Below are positions 18,600-27,843 of a stretch of DNA of 64,000 bases, piece after piece. The DNA lies in NCBI GenBank assembly GCA_910578245.1, contig CAJTPC010000005.1:3173-67172 (forward strand), written 5' to 3'. Origin of the DNA: an uncultured Christensenella sp. (GTDB lineage Bacteria > Bacillota > Clostridia > Christensenellales > UBA3700). A program made the translations under genes and the position numbers. Positions within the stretch are counted from its first letter, which is position 1, and each line of letters starts with the position of its first letter. The notes beneath the pieces were generated by a model. That model saw only the letters and a list, made by a program, of their open reading frames with translations, searched no databases and was not told the origin of the DNA.

Positions 18600-18841
18600 A
18601 CTGACTGCAATAAAAAAGCCCCTAAGTCTATTGACTTAAGGACGATTACTCGCGGTTCCACCTTAATTACGGCCATATTGCCGTCGCTTCTTTTGCCAAT
18701 TCGTATGACTGACGTGTTTTTCCTCAAGCGGTATAACTTATATCCTCGTACGCCTCTCTCAGCCTCGGGCGCTCTCTGTAACGATTTCCTATAAATCACG
18801 TGTCTTAAGGTACGCAAATTCTTGCGATACAATTATATTGT
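18600..18841 (-). ncRNA. T-box riboswitch upstream of thrS
   Basis: The leader has the T-box signature GGTGGAACCGCG (about 18647-18658), followed by a terminator hairpin (18618-18643) with a U run. Upstream are Stem I elements AGAGAG and GCTGAGAG. A plausible Thr specifier ACC lies at 18730-18732 in the context ACCGCTTGAGG. An open reading frame spanning this stretch (18539-18832) is an artefact of the RNA gene. Confidence 0.9.
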
Positions 18842-18847
18842 AAATAC

Positions 18848-18876
18848 ATTATAATATCGGATTTTGATATTGTCAA
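18848..18876 (-). promoter_or_regulatory. Sigma-A promoter of the thrS T-box transcript
   Basis: Perfect TTGACA, 17-bp spacer, perfect TATAAT on the minus strand. The predicted start near 18841 matches the 5' end of the T-box leader. Confidence 0.87.
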
Positions 18877-18928
18877 CTGTAATTTCAGTAGATTTTTTGC
18901 ATGTAAAAATCTGTAAAACACTCTATCT

Positions 18929-18982
18929 ACAATATATTGTGCCTTTTTGAACTTTTTGGAAATTTTATACACAATAAATTGT
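18929..18982. promoter_or_regulatory. Paired palindromes upstream of the thrS promoter
   Basis: ACAATATATTGT (18929-18940, a perfect 12-bp palindrome) and ACAATAAATTGT (18971-18982) have centres 42 bp apart, close to four helical turns. They lie between the ytxC-like gene and the thrS promoter. They may be operator sites, or AT-rich coincidence. Confidence 0.35.
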
Positions 18983-19696
18983 TTACAAAATTTTCACATC
19001 CACCAAGTTTCTCAATGCGTTTAGCAGTTCTTTATCTGCGTTGCCTCTCTCAATCACGACTTCGCTTGCGCCATACTTGACTATGGCGTTGATAATATTA
19101 TGCGACTTGTCTGGATATATCTCAGGTACGTTTACCAGTCCGCCTTGCGACACGTTGGTGATAAGAATTTCCTTGCTGTCGGCAATAAACAAACTTGTCT
19201 TCTTTCTATCGCCGAGCATATAAAGCGCAAGCGAATATATTTCTTTTTCGCCATATCCCTTTGTGAGCGTAGACGACAAAATATTGCCAAGCTCTTGCCA
19301 CTCCTCTACTATTTGGCGGAGGCGAAAATTGACTATACCGTCTATGCAATAGTTCTTGAGATTTGATATTTGTTTGAGTAGATAATCATGCTCTTTATCT
19401 TCATCATAATACAACATTGAAGATATTAAGGCGCAAAGAGACGCGTCTATCTTCTTTTTACCGATAGACGATAAAATATACTTTAGTTTTATATTATTGA
19501 GAATGACGTCGCATATAATTTCTCTTACCGCGCTCTCGCACCTTTCCTTATCATAATCCTTGGACGCAACGTCAAAACTTATCCAACTATCATCGCTTCC
19601 CTCTGCAAAATACAACCCCTCAACTCGCTCCAAACCTTTTTTCAATGCATTATCTCTGTTAAAATTATTACTTATTAAAATATTACTTTGCCACAT
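18983..19696 (-). CDS. YtxC-like putative sporulation protein
   Basis: I do not recognise strong motifs in this 237-residue protein. Its position immediately upstream of thrS, its length and its helical make-up fit YtxC, a family of poorly characterised proteins of endospore formers found beside thrS in Bacillus. No signal peptide or membrane segment is visible. Middle positions hold paired Tyr and acidic residues (SMLYYDEDKEHDYLLKQI, about 92-109), and the C-terminus reads VNVPEIYPDKSHNIINAI, resembling a conserved C-terminal block. A GAGG ribosome-binding site supports the start. The assignment is by context and overall look only. Confidence 0.5.
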   Translation of the reverse strand: MWQSNILISNNFNRDNALKKGLERVEGLYFAEGSDDSWISFDVASKDYDKERCESAVREIICDVILNNIKLKYILSSIGKKKIDASLCALISSMLYYDEDKEHDYLLKQISNLKNYCIDGIVNFRLRQIVEEWQELGNILSSTLTKGYGEKEIYSLALYMLGDRKKTSLFIADSKEILITNVSQGGLVNVPEIYPDKSHNIINAIVKYGASEVVIERGNADKELLNALRNLVDVKIL

Positions 19697-19761
19697 ATTT
19701 TCCTCAGTAGGTATTGTATGCAGGCGGTTGTGATTTATGCACCCATATTTTGCATTGACGT

Positions 19762-19790
19762 TTGACAGTATAACATTTTAAGGATATAAT
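19762..19790 (+). promoter_or_regulatory. Sigma-A promoter of the M29 aminopeptidase gene
   Basis: TTGACA, 17-bp spacer, TATAAT, all perfect, on the plus strand 57 bases before the ATG. Confidence 0.87.
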
Positions 19791-19847
19791 TATTTTAACG
19801 GTTAATAAATTATAAGTGAAATAATCACGTAGAGTTAAGGAGCAGAT

Positions 19848-21071
19848 ATGAAAACTAAAGTCTTGAGAGAATACGCAAAACTCATAGCAAAAAAAGGCGT
19901 CAATATCCAAAAAGGACAGGAAGTATGGATTACGGCAAGTCTTGACCAACCTAAATTCGTAGAAATGCTAGTCAAAGAGTGCTATATACTCGGCGCTAAG
20001 AAGGTTGTCGTAGATTGGGTCTGCGATAAATTGACCGTGCTTGATTCAAAGTATATGACGCAAGAAGCTATGAATGAAATGCCAAATTGGCAAGTAGAAA
20101 AGATGAAATACCAAGCCGAAGTTTTGCCGGCAAGAATATATCTGGATTCCGATGACCCGGACGGAATGAAAAACGCGCGACAAGATAAATTGGCCAACGA
20201 ACGCATCGCAAAATACGCTATTCGCAAACCGTACATCGACGCTATGGATAATAAATATCAATGGTGCATTGCTTCAGTAGCCGGCAGAGCTTGGGCGAAA
20301 AAGGTTTTCCCAAACGAGCGTCCTGCAAAGGCTGAAGAAATGCTTTGGAAAGCAATCTTATATACTTCCAGAGCGCAAGGAAATCCTATAGAAAACTGGA
20401 ATAAGCACAATGAAAATTTGCATTCAAAGTGCGACTATCTAAATTCGTTGGGACTTAAGTACTTGAATTACACGTCGGACAACGGCACAAATTTAAGAGT
20501 TGAACTGCTTGAAAACGCCAACTTTCTTGCAGGTAGCGAAAAGAGCTTGCAAGGCATAGAGTTTAATCCCAATATCCCAAGCGAAGAAGTCTTCACTACT
20601 CCTAAAGCCGGCTCTGTAGAAGGCATTGTCTACTCTACTAAACCTCTATCGTATCAAGGCGCGTTGATAGAAAATTTCTACGTCAAATTCCATGGCGGAA
20701 AAGTTTGCGAAGTCCGCGCTGAGAAAAACGAAGAACTTCTCCGTCAAATGGTATCTATGGACGACGGCGCAAAAATGCTTGGCGAATGCGCGCTCGTTCC
20801 GTACGATTCTCCTATTAATAACAGCGGAATACTTTTCTACAATACCCTCTTTGATGAAAACGCAAGTTGTCACCTAGCTCTCGGTAGAGGCTTTTCCAAC
20901 TGCATAAAAGACTTTAATAAATACACGCAAGATGACTTTGACAAAATGGGCGTCAATACCAGTATGATACACGTTGACTTTATGATAGGTAACGACTCTC
21001 TTGACATTGTCGGCGAAACTAAAGACGGCAAGAAGATACAAATATTCAAGAGAGGAAACTGGGCGTTTTGA
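19848..21071 (+). CDS. M29-family aminopeptidase (AmpS/AmpT)
   Basis: The product is a metal-dependent leucyl-type aminopeptidase of peptidase family M29. The 407-residue length is typical. Features include the N-terminal KGVNIQKGQEVWI segment (about 17-29), NYTSDNGTNLRVEL (about 204-217), the metal-ligand region PNIPSEEVFTTPKAGSVEG (about 244-262), GALIENFYVKFHGGKV and the C-terminal IHVDFMIG with a metal-binding Asp. It is one of few plus-strand genes here, a monocistronic unit with a strong promoter, AAGGAG site and downstream terminator. Confidence 0.92.
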   Translation: MKTKVLREYAKLIAKKGVNIQKGQEVWITASLDQPKFVEMLVKECYILGAKKVVVDWVCDKLTVLDSKYMTQEAMNEMPNWQVEKMKYQAEVLPARIYLDSDDPDGMKNARQDKLANERIAKYAIRKPYIDAMDNKYQWCIASVAGRAWAKKVFPNERPAKAEEMLWKAILYTSRAQGNPIENWNKHNENLHSKCDYLNSLGLKYLNYTSDNGTNLRVELLENANFLAGSEKSLQGIEFNPNIPSEEVFTTPKAGSVEGIVYSTKPLSYQGALIENFYVKFHGGKVCEVRAEKNEELLRQMVSMDDGAKMLGECALVPYDSPINNSGILFYNTLFDENASCHLALGRGFSNCIKDFNKYTQDDFDKMGVNTSMIHVDFMIGNDSLDIVGETKDGKKIQIFKRGNWAF

Positions 21072-21090
21072 TAATACGTTTTCTCTAATG

Positions 21091-21210
21091 TCGGCTAGGC
21101 ATACTAAAATGCATCTTTTCCGTCAATTCAATATTCGGCTCACTTCGACGTACGGTAAGTACGACAAAGTTCGCTAAATACTAACTTGACAAAAAATATG
21201 CTATTTTATT
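21091..21210 (-). repeat. Dispersed repeat family A, copy 1
   Basis: Read on the minus strand this matches the units at 61.9-62.3 kb: a 'ttttttgtcaag' segment, a CGTAC/GTACG hairpin (21149-21163), 'acggaaaagatgc', then 'atgcctag'. It lies between the aminopeptidase gene and its terminator. Confidence 0.7.
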
Positions 21211-21285
21211 ATTTGCATATCTACCTTTTCGCAAAACGATAAAAATACTCTTCTTCTGAAATAAGTCTTTTCTGACTCAAATAAA

Positions 21286-21316
21286 CAAAAAGAGCTAATT
21301 GCAGATAGCTCTTTTT
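21286..21316. terminator. Bidirectional terminator between convergent genes
   Basis: AAAAAGAGCTA and TAGCTCTTTTT form a perfect 11-bp stem with A and U runs on both flanks, serving the aminopeptidase (+) and the RluA-family gene (-). Confidence 0.85.
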
Positions 21317-21345
21317 ATATTATAATATTATATCAATAATATAGC

Positions 21346-22161
21346 TTATTTCTTAACAGCTTTATTTTCTTCTTTGATAAGCGTTTTCGTTCTGTCCTGT
21401 AGCACGTTGAAATTAGCAAGGTCATCGTAAGGATTTGACGCTATACCTACGTTGAGAAGTCTTGCTATATCGTAAGCTCTCCAAGGCACTTCGTCCTTTG
21501 GCGGGTGCACGATAAAGGTCATGATTTCCTTAGTGGTGGGATGAATAAATTTTACTTCAGTAGCCCAAAGTCCGAGATTATGCTTAAAAGTTGCCGGCAA
21601 TGCCCCGTACTTACTATCTCCAAAAAGCGGTAAACCCAAAGACGCCATTTGAACTCTGATTTGGTGCGAGCGTCCGGTATGCAGCGCAATCTTGAATAGC
21701 GAAAAACCCTTTACTTCTTGCAAAAAGCTGTAATCAAGCAAGGCAAGTTTTGCTCCATCGGTAGCCTGCGGAACTATCTGAACTATATTCTTTGCTTGAT
21801 TTTTCTTCAAATAATGCTTGAGCTGACCGTTGCGTTGTTTAGGCACACCGCAAGTAACGCAGAGATACTTCTTTTCAAATTCTCCGCTCTTAATCTCTTC
21901 GCTAAGTCTAGACGCCGACTTTGAGGTCTTGGCAAATACCATAACTCCGCCCGTCGGTCTATCAAGTCTATGTATTAAGCCAACGTAAGCGTCTCCCGCT
22001 TTGTCGTACTTGTTTATAAGATACTCCTTGACTATTGTCAACATGTCCTTATCGCCGGAACTGTCAGCCTGAGATGGAATATTGCAAGGCTTGACAACCA
22101 CGATTACGTGATTATCTTCATATAATACTGCTAAATCTTTGTATGTAAATTCTGTTGCCAT
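21346..22161 (-). CDS. RluA-family pseudouridine synthase
   Basis: The enzyme isomerises uridine to pseudouridine in rRNA or tRNA. The catalytic motif HRLDRPTGG starts at residue 64 with Asp67. Other family blocks are KKYLCVTCG (about 102-110), ALHTGRSHQIRVQMAS (about 165-180) and GLPLFGDSKYG (about 182-192). At 271 residues it lacks an N-terminal S4 domain and has a ~35-residue tail. Its start follows AAGGAAA. The target site in RNA cannot be told from sequence. Confidence 0.92.
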   Translation of the reverse strand: MATEFTYKDLAVLYEDNHVIVVVKPCNIPSQADSSGDKDMLTIVKEYLINKYDKAGDAYVGLIHRLDRPTGGVMVFAKTSKSASRLSEEIKSGEFEKKYLCVTCGVPKQRNGQLKHYLKKNQAKNIVQIVPQATDGAKLALLDYSFLQEVKGFSLFKIALHTGRSHQIRVQMASLGLPLFGDSKYGALPATFKHNLGLWATEVKFIHPTTKEIMTFIVHPPKDEVPWRAYDIARLLNVGIASNPYDDLANFNVLQDRTKTLIKEENKAVKK

Positions 22162-22215
22162 ATTTTCCTTATTTTATATTATTTTCTGTCACCCGTAGTG
22201 AAGAGGTCTCTTCTG

Positions 22216-22300
22216 TCATTTCGAGCGTAGTCGAGAAATCTCTATCCTATTTTTATCGGTTGAGGTTTCTCCATTCCGCTTCGCTACAGTCGAAATGACT
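22216..22300. repeat. Dispersed repeat family B, paired inverted copy
   Basis: The unit 'gtcatttcgagcgtagtcga' at the left end and a diverged 'cagtcgaaatgac' at the right end form an imperfect inverted repeat able to fold into a long hairpin. It abuts the stop codon of the methyltransferase gene (22301). Confidence 0.75.
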
Positions 22301-23167
22301 TTAAGACTTCGATTTCCACAATCCGCTACAACCGCACGGCAGAATAACTCCGTCTTGGGACGGCAGTCCCACTTCGTACGCTTGACTCTTACCGCCAAAG
22401 TCCTTAAGACAAATTCTCAAAAGATTGTCAATCACTTGCGGTTGAAGCCCTGTCGTATAGGAATTAATTAGGAAAAACTGCGGTTTATCGGAAAGAGTTT
22501 TTGCGCACTCTTTGACGAGGTCAAAGATGCAATCTTCGAGTTTCCACACTTCTCCGCCCGCGCCTCTGCCGTAAGACGGCGGATCCATAATTATTGCGTC
22601 GTACTTATTACCGCGCCTAATCTCTCTTGCGATAAACTTATTGCAGTCATCAACGATATACCTTATTCTATCGCTAGGAATACCGCTCAAAGTAGCGTTG
22701 GTCTTGGCTCTGTCTACCATAGCTTTTGCTGAGTCTACGTGAGTGACATGAGCTCCCGCCTTGGCGCAAGCGACCGTTGCGCCACCTGTATACGCAAAGA
22801 GATTGAGGACTTTTATCTGCCGTCCGCTGTCCTTTATCAGTTTTTGCATAATATCCCAATTCACGGCTTGCTCCGGAAAAAGTCCAGTATGCTTAAAACC
22901 CATAAGTTTGAGCGAGAACTTAAGTCCTTTGCGCTCCACCGTGAAATTATCAGGAACGTTGCCCTTATATTCCCATCTGCCGCCGCCTTGATTGGAGCGA
23001 ATATACTTTGCGTTGATAGCCTTATTGCTCTCAAGCGGAACATCGCTTTTCCAAATAATCTGCGGATCGGGTCTTAGGAGCACGAGATTTCCCCACTTCT
23101 CCAACTTTTGACCGTTGCCCGTCGCAATTATTTGATAATCTTTCCAATCGGTAGCAACCTTAATCAT
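22301..23167 (-). CDS. Class I SAM-dependent methyltransferase (RlmI-like)
   Basis: The 288-residue product has the Rossmann methyltransferase core seen in RlmI/YwbD-like rRNA enzymes. The SAM-binding motif is VLNLFAYTGGATVACA (about 132-147), followed by VDSAKAMVDRAKTNA, then the catalytic motif MDPPSYGRG (about 207-215). It lacks the N-terminal PUA domain of full RlmI. The last residues, ILPCGCSGLW, fit the usual C-terminal block, so the adjoining repeat has not obviously truncated it. It starts two bases after the ileS stop and is probably co-transcribed with ileS. Confidence 0.85.
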   Translation of the reverse strand: MIKVATDWKDYQIIATGNGQKLEKWGNLVLLRPDPQIIWKSDVPLESNKAINAKYIRSNQGGGRWEYKGNVPDNFTVERKGLKFSLKLMGFKHTGLFPEQAVNWDIMQKLIKDSGRQIKVLNLFAYTGGATVACAKAGAHVTHVDSAKAMVDRAKTNATLSGIPSDRIRYIVDDCNKFIAREIRRGNKYDAIIMDPPSYGRGAGGEVWKLEDCIFDLVKECAKTLSDKPQFFLINSYTTGLQPQVIDNLLRICLKDFGGKSQAYEVGLPSQDGVILPCGCSGLWKSKS

Positions 23168-23169
23168 TA

Positions 23170-26100
23170 TTATACCTTTTTGACGGCAATCGTCACGCTC
23201 TCGCCGTTGATGTCGAGGTCTTTGGTATATCCGTCAAACAGACCTTCTTCAAGAGTATCGCAAAGTACGCCTTCGCAAATGCTCTTATCGCCCTTAAGCA
23301 CTTCTACGCACTTACCCGCGCCCTTGTATCCTATCTTGATATGATCGACGACTTCAAAGCCTGCTTCCTTTCTCATAGTCTGAATCTTGGACGTAAGTTC
23401 TCTAGCGATACCTGCGTTGATAAGTTCATCGGTGAGATTGGTATCGAGTACTACGGTCATAGCTACATCGCTTTCCAATGCGTAACCGCTCTTGTTTACA
23501 GGAGTGATGAGCAAATCGTCTTTTGCAAGTTCTATGCTTACTCCGTCTACTTCAAATTTATATATATCTCCGCCGTTTACGCAATCAACAATTTCGCCGG
23601 CGTTGTCGCAAGTCGTGAGGAATTGACGTATTCCGCCGAGTTGCTTGCCGTATTTAGGACCAAGCGTCTTGAGTTGAGGCTTGAGTTCATAGGTCATAAA
23701 CTTTGACTTATCAGTCACTATCATACACTTGCCTACGTTGAGTTCCTCTGCCACTAGATTAAGGATATTAACGTCGCTTACTTTCTTTTCCGTCAAGATA
23801 TATACTTCGGAAAGAGGTTGACGGTTTTTGATATTAGCCTTATTTCTAGCCGCTCTGCCAAGCTGTACTGCATCGAGCACGAATTGCATATCATTCTCAA
23901 GGTCAGCGTCTACCATAGACTTATCAGCAATCGGGAACTGACACAAATGCACGCTTTCAGGCGCATTTTTGAAGAAACCGCTAACAAGATTTTGATATAT
24001 ACTCTCAGCCATAAAAGGCGTGAACGGCGCAATTACTTTCGCTAAGGTGACGAGTACGGTATAAAGCGTAGTATATGCGGAAATCTTATCGTCCGTCATA
24101 TCGCTTGCCCAATATCTTTCTCTGCCTCTGCGAACGTACCAATTAGACAATTCGTCTACAAATTCTGCAATATCTCTCGAACTCTCGGTAATCTTGTAAG
24201 CATCGAGATATTTATCTACCTTGTCAACCAAAGTATTGAGTTTGGAAAGCACCCACTTGTCCATATGCGACAATTTGCAATCTTTGAGGTTATATTTGCT
24301 TGGGTCGTACTTGTCTATATTGGCGTAAAGCACAAAGAAAGAATAGGTATTCCAAAGCGTACCCATAAACTTGCGTTGACACTCCGACACGTTTTCTGCG
24401 GCAAATCTCGACGGTAACCAAGGAGCCGAAGAAGAATAGAAATACCATCTTACGGCGTCTGCGCCCTGAACGTCAAGCACTGACCACGGATCTACTACGT
24501 TACCCTTGTGCTTAGACATCTTAATACCGTTCTTGTCGTTGACGTGACCAAGCACTATACAGTTCTTGAACGGAGCCTTGTCAAACAAAAGCGTAGAAAT
24601 CGCAAGCAAGGTATAGAACCAACCTCTCGTCTGGTCTACGGCCTCGCTTATGAAGTTGGCAGGAAATTGCTCTTCAAATACTTCTTTGTTTTCAAAAGGA
24701 TAGTGTAATTGAGCGAACGGCATACTTCCGCTGTCAAACCAGCAGTCCATAACTTCAGGGGTACGTTTCATCTCCCCACCGCACTTACACTTGAAAGTAA
24801 CTCTGTCTATATAAGGCTTGTGAAGTTCTATATCTTCTTTAAGCCCTCCGAGTTCTCTCAATTCCGCTCTACTGCCTACTACTTTAATTTCTCCACAATC
24901 CGGACATACCCAAATAGGAAGCGGAGTTCCCCAATATCTCTCTCTAGATACGCCCCAGTCAATAACGTTTTCAAGGAAGTTACCCATACGTCCCGAGCCT
25001 ATAGCCGGCGGCATCCAATTCACGGTAGCGTTGTTCTTTAGAAGTTTATCTCTCACAGCCGTCATCTTGATGAACCAACTTGATCTTGCGTAATACAAAA
25101 GCGGAGTATCGCATCTCCAGCAGAACGGATAACTATGCTCAAACAAAAGTTCTTTGAATAGCAAGCCCCTTTCAGCCAGGTCCTTTATGACGAGCTTGTC
25201 GCCGTCCTTGACAAAGATACCTTTCCACTCGCCTAGCGCCTCGACAAATCTACCTCTGTCATCTACCATTTGCACGAAAGGCAAATCGTACTTCCTACCC
25301 ACCTTTGCATCGTCTTCACCGAAAGCCGGAGCAATATGTACTATACCGGTACCGTCCGTCAAAGTTACGTAGCCGTCATTAGTGATATAGTATGACTTTT
25401 TGTTGGTATCATTGGTATTGTAAAGAGGAATGTACTCTTCTTTCTCATATTCCTTGCCAAGTTTTACGCTTATAGTTTCGTATTCTTCAAATAGCGTAGG
25501 AACAAGCGCCTGAGCAAGCACGTAAATCTCATCACCGACCTTTATCTCGGCGTAGTTCTCTTCGCCGTTCATACATAAAGCCACGTTGGAAGGCAAAGTC
25601 CAAGGAGTAGTAGTCCACGCAAGGAAATAACCTTCGTTGTTCTTTCGCTTAAACTTGACGAATACGGATTTCTCCTTGACGTCCTTGTATCCTTGAGCTA
25701 CTTCATGAGAAGATAGCGCCGTTCCGCATCTAGGACAGTACGGGACAATTTTGTGACCTTTGTATATCAAGCCCTTGTCCGCAATGGTCTTGACCGCCCA
25801 CCATACCGATTCGATATAGTTGTCGTCATAAGTTATGTAAGGGTTGTCCATATCCACCCAATAACCTACTCTGTCGGACATCTTCTCCCATTCGCCTTTG
25901 TATTTCCAAACGCTCTCTTTACACTTTTTGATAAAAGGTTCGATTCCGTATTTCTCTATTTCAGGCTTGCCGTCAATACCGAGAAGTTTCTCGACTTCAA
26001 GCTCAACCGGAAGTCCGTGAGTATCCCAACCCGCTTTTCTCGCAACGTAATATCCTTTCATAGTTTTGTATCTAGGAATAATATCTTTCATAACCCTCGT

Positions 26101-26280
26101 CAAGATATGACCGATATGCGGTTTGCCGTTTGCCGTCGGCGGACCGTCGTAAAACGAGAATGATTCTTTGCCCTTGTTCTTTTCCACACTTTTTTCAAAG
26201 ATTTTGTTTTGTTTCCAAAACTCGATAACTTCTTTCTCTCTTTGACAGAAGTTCATTGAGGAATCGACCTTTTTGTACAT
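23170..26280 (-). CDS. ileS: Isoleucyl-tRNA synthetase, type 2 (eukaryote-like)
   Basis: This class I synthetase charges tRNA(Ile). The HIGH motif is PHIGH at 54-58 and the second signature is KMSKHKG (about residue 595). The CP1 editing region and a long C-terminal domain are present. Its ~1036 residues and sequence blocks such as ARKAGWDTHGLPVELEVEK are those of the type-2, eukaryote-like clade rather than the ~920-residue bacterial type 1. I chose the ATG at 26280, five bases after GGAGG; a TTG four codons upstream overlaps that site. No T-box is visible upstream. Confidence 0.95.
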   Translation of the reverse strand: MYKKVDSSMNFCQREKEVIEFWKQNKIFEKSVEKNKGKESFSFYDGPPTANGKPHIGHILTRVMKDIIPRYKTMKGYYVARKAGWDTHGLPVELEVEKLLGIDGKPEIEKYGIEPFIKKCKESVWKYKGEWEKMSDRVGYWVDMDNPYITYDDNYIESVWWAVKTIADKGLIYKGHKIVPYCPRCGTALSSHEVAQGYKDVKEKSVFVKFKRKNNEGYFLAWTTTPWTLPSNVALCMNGEENYAEIKVGDEIYVLAQALVPTLFEEYETISVKLGKEYEKEEYIPLYNTNDTNKKSYYITNDGYVTLTDGTGIVHIAPAFGEDDAKVGRKYDLPFVQMVDDRGRFVEALGEWKGIFVKDGDKLVIKDLAERGLLFKELLFEHSYPFCWRCDTPLLYYARSSWFIKMTAVRDKLLKNNATVNWMPPAIGSGRMGNFLENVIDWGVSRERYWGTPLPIWVCPDCGEIKVVGSRAELRELGGLKEDIELHKPYIDRVTFKCKCGGEMKRTPEVMDCWFDSGSMPFAQLHYPFENKEVFEEQFPANFISEAVDQTRGWFYTLLAISTLLFDKAPFKNCIVLGHVNDKNGIKMSKHKGNVVDPWSVLDVQGADAVRWYFYSSSAPWLPSRFAAENVSECQRKFMGTLWNTYSFFVLYANIDKYDPSKYNLKDCKLSHMDKWVLSKLNTLVDKVDKYLDAYKITESSRDIAEFVDELSNWYVRRGRERYWASDMTDDKISAYTTLYTVLVTLAKVIAPFTPFMAESIYQNLVSGFFKNAPESVHLCQFPIADKSMVDADLENDMQFVLDAVQLGRAARNKANIKNRQPLSEVYILTEKKVSDVNILNLVAEELNVGKCMIVTDKSKFMTYELKPQLKTLGPKYGKQLGGIRQFLTTCDNAGEIVDCVNGGDIYKFEVDGVSIELAKDDLLITPVNKSGYALESDVAMTVVLDTNLTDELINAGIARELTSKIQTMRKEAGFEVVDHIKIGYKGAGKCVEVLKGDKSICEGVLCDTLEEGLFDGYTKDLDINGESVTIAVKKV

Positions 26281-26331
26281 TTTTGCCTCCAAATTTCTTA
26301 TATGCTAAAATTGATTTTGAATTAATGAGAA

Positions 26332-27648
26332 TTACTTCTCCTCTTTGCTATCATCGCCTTCGGGTAAATTGACGAGAACTTCGGCTTTTTCCACAACGGT
26401 ATTGTCCATTTTCTTGACGGTAATCGCAAGATTATCAAAATTGACAATATCGCCTACTTGAGGAAGCCTATTGAGCGCAAAAGCAATATATCCGCTCAAC
26501 GTAACCGTGTCAAACTCCTCCCCGTCCTTGTTGACGTCAAAGTATTCAAAGAATTCTTCAAGGTTGGTTTCGCCAAGCACGATGTACTTATCTTCCGCAA
26601 GCTTGACAAACGGTTCGACTATTTCGTCCCTTTCATCGTATATCTCGCCGACCAACTGTTCTAATATATCTTCCAACGTGACTATACCCATAGTTCCGCC
26701 AAATTCGTCTACGACTATTGCAAGATGTCTTTTTTCCACCTGCAACTTACGCAATACATCGCTTATTCTCATGCTATCCGGAACGTAAATTATGTTCTTG
26801 GTCATAATCTTGGAAAACTTGGTTGCGCCGTCAATATACGCCTCGTAGAAGTCCTTTTGATTGATTATGCCGACTATAGTATCAATGTTATCTTTGTATA
26901 CGGGAAGACGGGAATAACCGCTCTCCTTAAAAGTCTTCATTACTTCAGCCATCGAATCGTCAATAGCGACTGCTTCTACGTCAACTCTCGGAGTGAATAC
27001 GTCGCGTACCGTCATACTGTCAAATTCTATTGCCGAGCGTATGAGATCTCCCTCGTACTCGTCAAGACCGCCTTCTGTCTGAGCCTCGTCAACGTAAGTA
27101 ATAAGTTCTTCGTCTGTGATATTCTCATTGCCTTTCTTCTTAAAAATCTTGCCGAGAAGACTTTGCAACAAGCCCATAAGCCAAACAAATGGGAAAAGCA
27201 CGTAGTACAGCGCCAAAATAAAAGGCGCGGTAATTCTCGAAAAATACTCCGGAGAACGCTTTGCCAAAGACTTTGGAGTGACTTCGCCGAAAATAAGCAC
27301 GACGATTGTAATAACTGCGGTAGATACTACTCCGGCTACGTCTTGATTTGCTATCAAAGCAGAAAACATAATCGTCGCTAAAGTCGTAGCTGTGATATTG
27401 ACGATATTATTGCCTATCAAAATCGTAGAAATAAGCGCGTCAAAACGTTCGCTCAAAAAATATACTTTAGCGTATTTTTTCTTTTCTGTCGTATAAAGAT
27501 TCTTAAGTCTTATTCTGTTGAGAGAAGAAAAGGCCGTTTCTGTCGAAGAGAAAAATCCTGATAAAAAGACCAATATGATAATTGCGACCAAATACCCTAT
27601 AAGTCGCGAGGGGTCCAATGCGCTTGATGCCAATAAAGGAACAACCAT
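26332..27648 (-). CDS. Hemolysin/CorC-family membrane protein (CNNM-CBS-CorC_HlyC)
   Basis: The product is a polytopic membrane protein of the UPF0053/CNNM family associated with Mg2+ or Co2+ transport. The 438 residues hold a CNNM domain with three or four membrane segments (1-180), two CBS domains (about 205-325, including TPRVDVEAV and DEFGGTMGIVTLEDILE) and a CorC_HlyC domain ending near 425. The N-terminal reading starts at an ATG whose nearest Shine-Dalgarno, AGGAG, is 15 bases away, an unusually long spacing. It precedes ileS by about 50 bases. Confidence 0.92.
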   Translation of the reverse strand: MVVPLLASSALDPSRLIGYLVAIIILVFLSGFFSSTETAFSSLNRIRLKNLYTTEKKKYAKVYFLSERFDALISTILIGNNIVNITATTLATIMFSALIANQDVAGVVSTAVITIVVLIFGEVTPKSLAKRSPEYFSRITAPFILALYYVLFPFVWLMGLLQSLLGKIFKKKGNENITDEELITYVDEAQTEGGLDEYEGDLIRSAIEFDSMTVRDVFTPRVDVEAVAIDDSMAEVMKTFKESGYSRLPVYKDNIDTIVGIINQKDFYEAYIDGATKFSKIMTKNIIYVPDSMRISDVLRKLQVEKRHLAIVVDEFGGTMGIVTLEDILEQLVGEIYDERDEIVEPFVKLAEDKYIVLGETNLEEFFEYFDVNKDGEEFDTVTLSGYIAFALNRLPQVGDIVNFDNLAITVKKMDNTVVEKAEVLVNLPEGDDSKEEK

Positions 27649-27689
27649 AGCAGTTACTATATACTCCTAAAAATTTATAAATTATAATA

Positions 27690-27718
27690 ATTATATTACA
27701 AGATACACGCTTTGTAAA
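27690..27718 (-). promoter_or_regulatory. Promoter of the CorC-like gene
   Basis: Minus-strand TTTACA, 17-bp spacer, perfect TATAAT. Confidence 0.7.
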
Positions 27719-27782
27719 GTGTTTTTGAAGTTAAAAGTCTTTTTATCCGCGATAGCGCGCTAATTTAACAAATATAATACGC

Positions 27783-27842
27783 AAAAGAGTCTTTGATTAA
27801 GCGATACGGGCAAATTTGTCGCAAGGGCTTAATCAAAGGCTC
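27783..27842 (-). terminator. Long-stem terminator of the DUF3343 gene
   Basis: Minus-strand CTTTGATTAAG and CTTAATCAAAG form an 11-bp perfect stem, extended by GAG/CTC after a mismatch, around a ~25-nt loop and followed by TTTT. Confidence 0.75.
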
Positions 27843-27843
27843 T

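Noticed and set aside
18539..18832. A 97-residue minus-strand reading frame upstream of thrS.
   Set aside because: It coincides with the T-box leader RNA, lacks a ribosome-binding site and has no protein-like composition.
19704..19949. Minus-strand 81-residue reading frame overlapping the aminopeptidase start.
   Set aside because: It lies over a strong plus-strand promoter and coding sequence and has no ribosome-binding site.
26281..26331. A T-box or other leader for ileS.
   Set aside because: The gap to the upstream gene is only about 50 bases and lacks any T-box sequence or terminator.
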